This document shows, one piece after another, positions 18,160 through 25,248 of a DNA stretch of 64,000 nucleotides. The number at the start of each line of letters is the position of its first letter. The stretch's first letter is position 1. The notes under the pieces are model-generated. The model saw only the letters and a program-made list of their open reading frames with translations, made no database searches and was not told the origin of the DNA. The stretch comes from Kribbella sp. NBC_01245. GTDB taxonomy: Bacteria; Actinomycetota; Actinomycetes; Propionibacteriales; Kribbellaceae. The stretch covers positions 4,526,001 through 4,590,000 of the forward strand of contig NZ_CP108487.1 of the NCBI RefSeq assembly GCF_036226525.1, written 5' to 3'. The position numbers were made by a program, and so were the translations under genes.

Positions 18160-19365
18160 ATGGACCGACCGACTGGCGCGGGTTTCCTCGACCTGGCTCG
18201 CGCCACCGCGGACCTCGAGCCGCCGTACGCCGTCATCGACCTCGGCGCCTTGCGCGCGAACGCGGCCGACCTGGTACGTCGCGGTGGCGGCAAGCCGATC
18301 CGCGTCGCGAGCAAGTCGGTGCGCTGTCGATCGATCTTGCGCTCGGTGCTGGAAATGCCTGGTTTTAAGGGGATTCTGGCGTATACGTTGCCTGAGGCCC
18401 TTTGGTTGGCGGAAGAGTTCGACGATGTCGTGGTGGCGTATCCGACCGCTGATCGCGATGCGCTGAAGCAGCTCGCGGGTGACCCCGTTCGGGCCGCGCG
18501 GGTGACGTTGATGATCGATTCGGTGGCGCATCTCGACTACATCGAGGCGGCCGTGGGTCCTGCCCTCGACGCGGGTGCGGTGCGGATCTGCATCGACTTG
18601 GACGCCTCGCTCGAACTTCTTGGCGGCAAGGTTCACCTCGGCGCTTATCGTTCGCCAATTCGCGAAGCCGCGGCGGCGGTTGAGCTGGCTACTGCAGTGC
18701 AGGCCCGGCGCGGGTTCCGCCTGGTCGGGCTGATGGCGTACGAGGGGCAGATCGCGGGCGTGGGCGATAACGCACCCGGCTCGGTCGTACGGCGGACGAT
18801 GGTGCGGGCGATGCAACGGACCTCGCGGGCGGAGTTGGCCACAAGGCGCGCGGCGATCGTGTCCGCCGTACGGGAGGTTGCTCCGCTGGAGTTCGTCAAC
18901 GGCGGCGGAACGGGCAGTCTCGAAACCACGTCGGCCGAGGACGCGATCACCGAGACGGCTGCCGGGTCGGGGCTTTACGGTCCGGCGCTTTTCGATACCT
19001 ACCGGAGCTTCCAGCCTCGGCCGGCGGCGTTCTTCGTGCTCTCGGTCGTACGTCGTCCTGGGCCGGGCATCGCGACAGTCCTTGGTGGCGGGTGGATCGC
19101 GTCGGGGGCCGCGGGCAAGGATCGGCTGCCGACGCCTGCCTGGCCGACCGGGCTCGCGCTGACCGATGCCGAAGGCGCGGGTGAGGTCCAGACGCCGCTG
19201 ACGGGTTCTGCCGCGGATGGGTTGTCGATCGGGTCGCGCGTCTGGTTCCGCCATACCAAGGCGGGCGAACTCTGCGAACACGTCGATGCCCTCCACCTCG
19301 TAGAGGGCTCGACCATCATCGACACCGTGCCGACCTACCGAGGCGAAGGCCGGCCCTTCCTCTGA
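18160..19365 (+). CDS. PLP-dependent amino acid deaminase/aldolase (alanine racemase-like fold)
   Basis: 401 residues. An N-terminal alanine-racemase-like TIM barrel has the PLP lysine in VASKSVRCRS and a strand pattern DLDASLELLGG; NGGGTGSLETT is the phosphate-binding loop. The C-terminal beta domain resembles D-threonine aldolase/D-serine dehydratase (WFRHTKAGELCEHVDALHLV). Such proteins cleave or deaminate D-3-hydroxyamino acids. It lies 4 bp after the aldehyde dehydrogenase in an apparent three-gene operon. The reaction order in the pathway is unknown. Confidence 0.85.
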   Translation: MDRPTGAGFLDLARATADLEPPYAVIDLGALRANAADLVRRGGGKPIRVASKSVRCRSILRSVLEMPGFKGILAYTLPEALWLAEEFDDVVVAYPTADRDALKQLAGDPVRAARVTLMIDSVAHLDYIEAAVGPALDAGAVRICIDLDASLELLGGKVHLGAYRSPIREAAAAVELATAVQARRGFRLVGLMAYEGQIAGVGDNAPGSVVRRTMVRAMQRTSRAELATRRAAIVSAVREVAPLEFVNGGGTGSLETTSAEDAITETAAGSGLYGPALFDTYRSFQPRPAAFFVLSVVRRPGPGIATVLGGGWIASGAAGKDRLPTPAWPTGLALTDAEGAGEVQTPLTGSAADGLSIGSRVWFRHTKAGELCEHVDALHLVEGSTIIDTVPTYRGEGRPFL

Positions 19366-19388
19366 GGCCCGCCTTCCCCCTTCTTTCC

Positions 19389-19510
19389 CGCGAGTGGTCG
19401 CGTCTGAACCTCCCGCGGGTGAACGCGACCACTCGTCGCCACATCCTCGCGAGTGGTCGCGACATGACCCGACCACTCGCGGGCGGTTCGGACGTGACCA
19501 CTCGCGGGGG
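19389..19510. repeat. Cluster of five GCGAGTGGTCGC-type palindromic repeats
   Basis: Between two converging genes the motif CGAGTGGTC or its complement occurs five times in alternating orientation: 19389-19402, 19434-19445, 19447-19462, 19470-19483 and 19496-19508. The third copy is a 16-bp perfect palindrome, TCGCGAGTGGTCGCGA apart from its centre. Pairs of inverted copies could fold as nested hairpins. The same core is found at 53820-53830 and inside the hairpins at 58214-58475. Confidence 0.7.
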
Positions 19511-19530
19511 ACAGAAGAGGAGGACCGGGG

Positions 19531-20091
19531 TCAGCGGTGGTTGGCGCGGATGTTGCTTGCGGCAAGTTCTACCGTCTGGGCGATGCGGCGTTGCCGGGTC
19601 TCGGGCTTCTTGGCGGCGGCGATCCACTCCAGGATGAGCCGCTTGGACGACGGCGGGAACTTCTCGAAGTTGCCCTGGGCAACCGGATTGCTCTGGAATG
19701 GTTCCTGCAGCGCGGCGATGCTCTCGTCGGCCCGGACCTCCCAAGTTCCCTTGGCCTTCGCCAGGTCGATCATCGCCTGACCGGGCGGGGTCATCAGACC
19801 TTGCTCGATCATCCTGGCGGCGCGTTCACGGTTGACCGCGCTCCAGGTGCTGCGGGGATTGCGTGGGGTGAACCGGAGCATCGAGCTATCGGCATCGTTG
19901 CTGCGGGCATGGCTGTCGATCCAGCCAAAGCACAACGCGTGCTCGATCGCCTCGTGATACCGCACGCTCGGCGTACCGCTGTCCTTGTGGTAGATCACCA
20001 GCCACACCTCTTTGACCTCTTCACCTGGCTGGCAATGCGCGGCCAGCCAGTCGCGCCACTCGGTGGTGGTCGCCGCGGTGAAGGTCTCCAT
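19531..20091 (-). CDS. YdeI/OmpD-associated family protein
   Basis: 186 residues. The family opening (WRDWLAAHCQPGEEVKEVWL, YHKDSGTPSVRYHEAIE, ALCFGWIDSHAR) and the RFTPRNPRSTWSAVN block match the YdeI/OmdA group. C-terminal segment FPPSSKRLILEWIAAAKKPE and TRQRRIAQTVELAA are also typical. Members have been linked to peptide/bacteriocin protection, but the molecular function is not established. Start codon lies 1 bp from the stop of the VOC gene, so the two are probably co-transcribed. Confidence 0.8.
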   Translation of the reverse strand: METFTAATTTEWRDWLAAHCQPGEEVKEVWLVIYHKDSGTPSVRYHEAIEHALCFGWIDSHARSNDADSSMLRFTPRNPRSTWSAVNRERAARMIEQGLMTPPGQAMIDLAKAKGTWEVRADESIAALQEPFQSNPVAQGNFEKFPPSSKRLILEWIAAAKKPETRQRRIAQTVELAASNIRANHR

Positions 20092-20092
20092 G

Positions 20093-20518
20093 TCACTTGG
20101 CCGTTCGGGTCTGCAGCACGTCGAGGTAGTGCTGGTTGTACATCACACCGAGCACGTTGCCGAACGGGTCGACCACCGAAGCGGTGACGAAACCCGGGCC
20201 GTGCTCGGTCGGCTTGGCGTGCTCGGTCGCACCGAGTTCCAGCAGTCGCTGGAAGCTCGCCTCGACATCATCGACCGCCCAGTACATCGCGACACCCTTG
20301 CCGGCGCTCTCGGCGTCAACCGGGCCGCCCGGGTGGTACCGGCTGTCCAGGATCCCGAGCTCGTGCTGGTAGTCGCCGATCCGGAACTCCATGTATGCCG
20401 GCTGCCCGCCCACGTCCGTCCGGAAGTAAGGCTCAACCCCGAGCACCTCTTGGTACCAGTTCGCGGCCGCCAGAACGTCATCGGCGAAGTAGTTGATGGT
20501 GGTGAACCCTCGCAACAT
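20093..20518 (-). CDS. VOC-fold (glyoxalase/bleomycin-resistance-like) protein
   Basis: 141 residues with two beta-alpha-beta-beta-beta modules: INYFADDVLAAANWYQEVLG and the second half starting VAMYWAVDDVEASFQRLLELG. Potential metal ligands are in the family positions (YQHELGILD and an acidic ending DPFGNVLGVMYN). Substrate is unknown. It is 1 bp upstream of the YdeI-like gene. The large palindromic element at 20608-20838 lies just before its start. Confidence 0.82.
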   Translation of the reverse strand: MLRGFTTINYFADDVLAAANWYQEVLGVEPYFRTDVGGQPAYMEFRIGDYQHELGILDSRYHPGGPVDAESAGKGVAMYWAVDDVEASFQRLLELGATEHAKPTEHGPGFVTASVVDPFGNVLGVMYNQHYLDVLQTRTAK

Positions 20519-20607
20519 GGTCTGCTTCCTTCTCTCGATCAGCTGTTGACACCATCCTCTCGCCCAAAGTGCTCACCAACTGAGCACTTTCCAGAAAACC
20601 TTCAAAA

Positions 20608-20838
20608 CCGTTCATCGGACCCTTGTGACCACGGGGATGACTAGCCATCGGCACCTTGCATTCATCGGTCCCAAACCGCCCTCTCCTGTCTGCTTACCTG
20701 TACTGCCAAGCGGTGGTGGAGGGCGGTTTGGGACCGATGAATGCAAGGTGGGTTGGTGGCTCGCCTTGAAGGCGTCCGCGCGTGGCCACAAGGGACCGAT
20801 GATGCGCGACACGCCGCGTCACAAGCGCCGATGAGCGG
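20608..20838. repeat. Palindromic element type A, copy 1 (231 bp)
   Basis: Left arm begins CCGTTCATCGGACCCTTGTG; the right arm (20784-20838) is its inverted counterpart. The centre is a perfect 32-bp inverted repeat (20652-20683 with 20719-20750) around a 35-nt loop. The arms contain the subunit TCATCGGACCCTTGTGAC at 20612-20629 and, inverted and imperfect, at about 20785-20802 and 20819-20836. The right end directly abuts the TAA stop of the SDR gene. No open frame of coding character is inside. Confidence 0.8.
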
Positions 20839-21636
20839 TTAGTGGCGGGTGTGGCGGGTGTGGCGGGTGTGGCGGACTTTGTGGTCGGTGTAGGCGCGGA
20901 CTAACGGGGCGAAGAGGGGGGCTAGGGCGGCGAGGAGGGCAATGGAGCGGTCGGGGTAGACGGCGAAGCGGCGGTGGTCGATGGCGCGCATTACGGCGGT
21001 GGCGACCTGGTCGGCGGGGATGGGTTTGACTGAGCCGCTGATGGCGAAGGTTTCCGCTGGTTTGTATTGGTTCTCGTCTGCCAGTTGAGGGGTGTCGACG
21101 TCTGGTGGGTAGACGCAGGCGACGTGGATGCCGGCTGGGGTCAGTTCGCTTCGGAGGGCTTCCATCAGGCCGCGGACCGCGAACTTGGCCGGGGCGTAGG
21201 CGGTGTATCCGTAAAAGCCGAGCAGCGCCGTACCCGAGCAGATCGAGACGATCGAACCGTTGCCACGGGCGACCATCGCCGGTGCTACTGCTCGGATCGC
21301 CGTGAGGGTACCGAAGTAGTCGACTTCCATCATGGTTCGGAATACGTCGTCGTCGAGCTCTAGGAAGTGCCCTGGGCGGGCTAGGCCGGCGGCTGTGACG
21401 AGTACGTCGCATTCCCCCGCGGTCGCGACGAGTCGACCGATGGCCGCGACCAACGCGGGCCCGTCGGCAACATCGACGGCCTCGGTCAACACGTCGGGCC
21501 CGAAGTCAGACGCTGCCGCGGTTAGGCGGTCTTGGCCGCGGGCTATGAGGGAGACGCGGGCGCCTCGGGCGACGTACTGGCGGGCGACGGCAAGGCCGAT
21601 CCCGCTCGAACCGCCGGTGATGATGACGTGAGTCAC
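20839..21636 (-). CDS. Short-chain dehydrogenase, 3-ketosphinganine-reductase-like
   Basis: 265 residues. NAD(P) motif TGGSSGIGLAVA, catalytic Ser in SICSGTALLG and YxxxK in YTAYAPAKFAVRG. The segment VACVYPPDVDTPQL resembles 3-ketodihydrosphingosine reductases and related lipid ketoreductases; substrate is not proven. The C-terminus ends in a tandem Arg-His-Thr repeat (9-nt DNA repeat at 20842-20876), likely disordered. ATG overlaps the carbonic-anhydrase-like gene by 4 bp. Confidence 0.83.
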   Translation of the reverse strand: MTHVIITGGSSGIGLAVARQYVARGARVSLIARGQDRLTAAASDFGPDVLTEAVDVADGPALVAAIGRLVATAGECDVLVTAAGLARPGHFLELDDDVFRTMMEVDYFGTLTAIRAVAPAMVARGNGSIVSICSGTALLGFYGYTAYAPAKFAVRGLMEALRSELTPAGIHVACVYPPDVDTPQLADENQYKPAETFAISGSVKPIPADQVATAVMRAIDHRRFAVYPDRSIALLAALAPLFAPLVRAYTDHKVRHTRHTRHTRH

Positions 21637-22181
21637 GGGGTGTCGGAAGCGTGAGGCACTTCGCGGATGGAGGCAGCGTGGCGGTCGGCCAGGTCTCGGT
21701 AGACGGTTGGGTTGTGGTCGACGAACAGTTTGGCGTTGCCCTCGAGTGGAACGAACTTCTTGGCCGGGCTGCCCATCGCGATGGTCTCGGGCGGCACGAC
21801 GGTGCCGGGGGTGACCATGGCGCCGGCGGCGACGAAGGCGCGTTCGCCGATCTGCGCGCCGTCGAGCACGATCGCGCCATTGCCGATCAGCGCCTGCTCG
21901 CCGACCGTGCAGTCGTGGACGACGCAGAGGTGGCCGACCGTCGCCAGGCGGCCGATCTCGCAGGTGTGCCCGAAGGCGGTGTGCAGGACGGAGTTGTCCT
22001 GGATGTTCGCGCCTTCGCGCACGATGATCCGGCCATGGTCGGCCCGCAGCACCGCGCCGTACCAGATCGACGCGCCCTTCTCGACGGTCACGTCACCGAT
22101 CAGCGCGGCGGTCGGCGCGACCCAGGCCTCGGGATGAACGGTCGGGCTGACACCTTCGAACTCAAAGAGCGGCATGCCCAC
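21633..22181 (-). CDS. Gamma-class carbonic anhydrase-like hexapeptide-repeat protein
   Basis: 182 residues forming a left-handed beta helix: repeated hexapeptides from VAPTAALIGDVTVEKGASIW to AFVAAGAMVTPGTVV. Three histidines are in the places of the zinc ligands (TAFGHTCEIG, then VGHLCVVHDC). C-terminal helix AKLFVDHNPTVYRDLADR. The family includes CamH/PaaY-type proteins, some of which hydrate carbon dioxide and others act as thioesterases. It lies between an MFS gene (3-bp gap) and the SDR gene (4-bp overlap) in one operon. Confidence 0.88.
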   Translation of the reverse strand: MGMPLFEFEGVSPTVHPEAWVAPTAALIGDVTVEKGASIWYGAVLRADHGRIIVREGANIQDNSVLHTAFGHTCEIGRLATVGHLCVVHDCTVGEQALIGNGAIVLDGAQIGERAFVAAGAMVTPGTVVPPETIAMGSPAKKFVPLEGNAKLFVDHNPTVYRDLADRHAASIREVPHASDTP

Positions 22182-22184
22182 ACC

Positions 22185-23405
22185 CTACGAAACGGACTTG
22201 ATCTTGCCCACGAGTACGGCGCCGAGGAGCGTGACGGCCGCCGCCAGACCGTAGAGCACGGGATAACCGCCGAGCGTCGCCACGACGGGCGCAGCGATGG
22301 CCGGGGCGATCACTTGTGGCAGGGAGTTCGCGATGTTGACGACGCCGAGGTCCTTCGCGCGATCGCGGGCGCTCGGCAGCACCTCGGTCAGCAGCGCGAA
22401 GTCGACCGACAGGTACACCCCGAAACCCGCGCCGAGAATCACCGCGCCAGTCAGCGCGCCCGGCCAGGTCGGCCAAACCGCAAGAACCAGCGCGGCGAAC
22501 GCCATCACCACACCGGACCCTGTGACGAAGATCTTCCGCCTGGCCAATCGGTCCGACCAAACGCCCGACACCACCGCGGTCAACACCACACACAAGCTGT
22601 AGACGGCAGTAAGGATCAGCACCCCGGTGTCGGGATCCGCGTACCGCACGGCATCCTGCAGGTAGAAGAACAGGTAGAGCGTGCCCAACCCGTTGCCCAA
22701 GTTCATCAAGAACCGCGTCAGCCAGGCCCACCCGAAGTCGGAATGCCTGGTGGGGCTGATCCAAAAGGCCTTTAGCGCAAAGGTCGGTCGGTCGCCGACT
22801 AGCTGCTGATCCGAACTCGCCAGCAGGTACGGCACGACCGACAGGACCAGGAAGACCGCGCACGCGATGTACCCGGCGGTGATGCCACCCATCGCGGTCG
22901 CGAGCCCAACGCCGACGAGAGCGCCGAGGGTTTGTGCCAGTGCTACCCAACCACCGACAACGCCTCGCTGCAGCCGCGGCACCCGATCCGGCACGGCCGC
23001 GGTGATTGCCGCGAGCAACGCATTGCAGAACAGTTGCACCAGGCACCAACCGAGCAGCATCCACGCCACTCGCCCGGCTCCAGCCAGCACCAGCAAACCG
23101 ACCGCGCCGCCAATCGCCCCACCCAAAACCCACGGCACCCGCCTACCAAACCGAGACGCCGTCCGATCCGAAAGCGCGCCAAACAAGGGGTTCGCTGCCA
23201 ACGACACCGCAGCGCCGATACCCGTGACCAATCCGAAGACGGCCTCTTTGTTGCCAGGCGCAACCGCCTCGGACTGCTTGGCGAGCAACACTTGGATCGG
23301 GCCGAGCCAGGCCGCGAAGACGCCAACGTTCGCCAGTACGACGGCTGTGGTCCAACCGCGCCCGACCGGAACCGTCGGCTCCGCGAGCGCCACCTCGGTA
23401 CGCAC
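22185..23405 (-). CDS. MFS transporter, probably for beta-glucosides
   Basis: 406 residues, about 12 membrane helices, with the motif GALSDRTASRFGRRVPWVLG between helices 2 and 3, as in sugar-proton/cation symporters of the GPH/MFS type. It starts with GTG (23405) immediately after the TAA of the GH1 beta-glucosidase gene, so the pair is almost certainly co-translated: uptake of a glucoside followed by cytoplasmic hydrolysis is the simplest reading. Substrate is inferred. Confidence 0.82.
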   Translation of the reverse strand: MRTEVALAEPTVPVGRGWTTAVVLANVGVFAAWLGPIQVLLAKQSEAVAPGNKEAVFGLVTGIGAAVSLAANPLFGALSDRTASRFGRRVPWVLGGAIGGAVGLLVLAGAGRVAWMLLGWCLVQLFCNALLAAITAAVPDRVPRLQRGVVGGWVALAQTLGALVGVGLATAMGGITAGYIACAVFLVLSVVPYLLASSDQQLVGDRPTFALKAFWISPTRHSDFGWAWLTRFLMNLGNGLGTLYLFFYLQDAVRYADPDTGVLILTAVYSLCVVLTAVVSGVWSDRLARRKIFVTGSGVVMAFAALVLAVWPTWPGALTGAVILGAGFGVYLSVDFALLTEVLPSARDRAKDLGVVNIANSLPQVIAPAIAAPVVATLGGYPVLYGLAAAVTLLGAVLVGKIKSVS

Positions 23406-24773
23406 TTACCCGGCAATCAATTGGCGATACCAGTGGTACGACGCCTTGGGCGTGCGGGCGAGCGTCTCGAAGTCGACGTGCACCAGCCCGAACCGCTGCG
23501 AATACCCCGCCGCCCATTCGAAGTTGTCCATCAACGACCACTGGAAGTAGCCACGTACGTCGATGCCCTCGGCAACAACCTCGGCGAGCGAACGCAGATA
23601 CCCGTCCAGGAAGTCGATCCGGCGCTGATCCGCCACCACGCCGGCGGAATCCGGCTCGTCGTTGATCGCGCACCCGTTCTCGGTGATGTAGATCGGCGGC
23701 AACCGATCGCCGTACCGCTGCTGGATCCCTCGCAGCAACTCCCCGAACGCATCGGGCACGACTGGCCAACCGAAGTCCGTCTGCGGGTATCCCTCGACCT
23801 CACGCGGCTCGAACGGCAGTCCCGCGGGCAACTCGATCCCGTCCGTGGCACCGACGTCCGCCTGCCCGGTCGGAGCGCCGATCCGCACCGGTGAGTAGTG
23901 GTTGATGCCGTACCAGTCGATCGGCGTCCCGATCACGGCCAGATCCTCGGCCACCGGCCCGGGCATCGCCGCGGCCAGCTCCTCATTCGGATAACGCCCG
24001 AGCAGAATCGGATCCGCGAAAAGCCAGTTGTACAACGTGTCGTAGACCGCAGCAGCGCCTTGGTCCTCCGCCGAGTCACTCGCCGGCCAAGTCGGAGCGT
24101 GGTTGTTCGCGATGCCGATATTGCTCGCGCCACCCGCCCGCAACGCCTGCACAGCCTTGCCGTGGGCAAGCAACTGGTGATGAGCCACCGGCAACGAGTC
24201 GAACAGCAATTGCTTGCCCGGGGCATGCGCTCCCACGCCGTACGCGAACAGCGTCAGCACCACCGGCTCGTTCAGCGTGATCCACTGCGTCACCCGGTCG
24301 GAGAACCGCTCGGCCAAGATCGACGCGTACTCGGCAAACCGGTCGGTGATATCCCGGTTGAGCCAGCCGCCTTCGTCCTCGAGCGCCTGCGGCGTGTCCC
24401 AGTGGTAGAGCGTCGGCACTGGTTTGATGCCCTGGGCAAGGAGTTCGTCGATCAACCGGTCGTAGAACGCGAGCCCCTCCGCGTTGGCCGGACCCTTGCC
24501 GGTCGGCTGGATCCGCGGCCACGCGAACGAGAACCGGTAGGCGCCGACGCCGAGGTCCTTCATCAGCGCGACGTCCTCGGCGTACCGGTGGTAGTGGTCG
24601 CACGCGATCGCGCCGGTATCGCCGTTCAGGATCCGGCCCGGTTCGGCGCAGAACGTGTCCCAGGTCGAGGGACCGCGGCCGCCTTCCTTGACCGCGCCCT
24701 CGATCTGGTACGCCGAGGTCGACACTCCCCAAAGGAAGTCCGGCCCGAATCCCGTCGGTTGATCAACCGCCAT
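23406..24773 (-). CDS. GH1 beta-glucosidase
   Basis: 455 residues, the standard GH1 (beta/alpha)8-barrel length. Signature FLWGVSTSAYQIEGA at the N-terminus, acid/base Glu in ITLNEPVV and nucleophile Glu in IYITENGC; substrate-site residues in QWSLMDNFEWAAGYSQRFGL. No signal peptide, so it acts in the cytoplasm on imported beta-glucosides such as cellobiose. The ATG at 24773 is chosen (GAGG upstream); the open frame continues to 24848 without family-like sequence. Confidence 0.92.
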   Translation of the reverse strand: MAVDQPTGFGPDFLWGVSTSAYQIEGAVKEGGRGPSTWDTFCAEPGRILNGDTGAIACDHYHRYAEDVALMKDLGVGAYRFSFAWPRIQPTGKGPANAEGLAFYDRLIDELLAQGIKPVPTLYHWDTPQALEDEGGWLNRDITDRFAEYASILAERFSDRVTQWITLNEPVVLTLFAYGVGAHAPGKQLLFDSLPVAHHQLLAHGKAVQALRAGGASNIGIANNHAPTWPASDSAEDQGAAAVYDTLYNWLFADPILLGRYPNEELAAAMPGPVAEDLAVIGTPIDWYGINHYSPVRIGAPTGQADVGATDGIELPAGLPFEPREVEGYPQTDFGWPVVPDAFGELLRGIQQRYGDRLPPIYITENGCAINDEPDSAGVVADQRRIDFLDGYLRSLAEVVAEGIDVRGYFQWSLMDNFEWAAGYSQRFGLVHVDFETLARTPKASYHWYRQLIAG

Positions 24774-24786
24774 TGGTGTCCTCACT

Positions 24787-25230
24787 CTAGTCGGGAAGTC
24801 TGTCCTCATTCGGTATGTCGATCGGGCGAGCGAGCACCGCGGTGCCATAGGCCACCACTTCGCTCATCGCCTCGCCGACCTCGTTGCAGTCGAAACGCAT
24901 CGCCAGGACCGCGTTCCCGCCCATCTGCTGGGCCATGATGCACATCCGCATCACCGCCACGTGCCGGGTTTCGGCCAGCATCTGGGTGTACTCCGGCTGC
25001 TCGCCTCCGCCCATCGCCCGGAAGCCCGCGCTGAAGTTCAGGCCATTGACGAGACTGCGCACGGTCAGGCCGATCACCTCGCCGAAGACCCGCTCGATAT
25101 GGAAACCGGGCAGGTCGTCCATCGTCGAGACCAGCACCGGGTACGGCGACCCGGGCAGCCCGATATAGGGCGCCCCACTCGACTGCGGATACGGCTGGTT
25201 CGGATACTGAGGCTGAGTCATAGCTGTCAT
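24787..25230 (-). CDS. YbjQ-family (UPF0145) protein with proline-rich N-terminus
   Basis: 147 residues. A Pro/Gln/Tyr-rich tail of about 25 residues (QPQYPNQPYPQSSGAPY) precedes a YbjQ domain (VLVSTMDDLPGFHIERVFG, MAQQMGGNAVLAMRFD, VVAYGTAVL). The domain forms a pentameric beta structure in relatives, and its role is unknown. It lies 18 bp after the penicillin acylase gene and 13 bp before the GH1 start, all in the same direction. Confidence 0.82.
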   Translation of the reverse strand: MTAMTQPQYPNQPYPQSSGAPYIGLPGSPYPVLVSTMDDLPGFHIERVFGEVIGLTVRSLVNGLNFSAGFRAMGGGEQPEYTQMLAETRHVAVMRMCIMAQQMGGNAVLAMRFDCNEVGEAMSEVVAYGTAVLARPIDIPNEDRLPD

Positions 25231-25248
25231 CTTCGTATTCGCAAGAGG

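Noticed and set aside
16642..19476. Very long open frame on the minus strand opposite the aldehyde dehydrogenase and PLP genes
   Set aside because: It is a GC-skew shadow; the plus strand has complete recognisable enzymes with proper starts, and the antisense protein is Arg/Gly/Asp-rich without domains.
20608..20838. Direct subunits with spacers in the type A arms as a mini-CRISPR
   Set aside because: Only two subunits per arm, the 15-nt separator is conserved between copies, and arms are inverted relative to each other.
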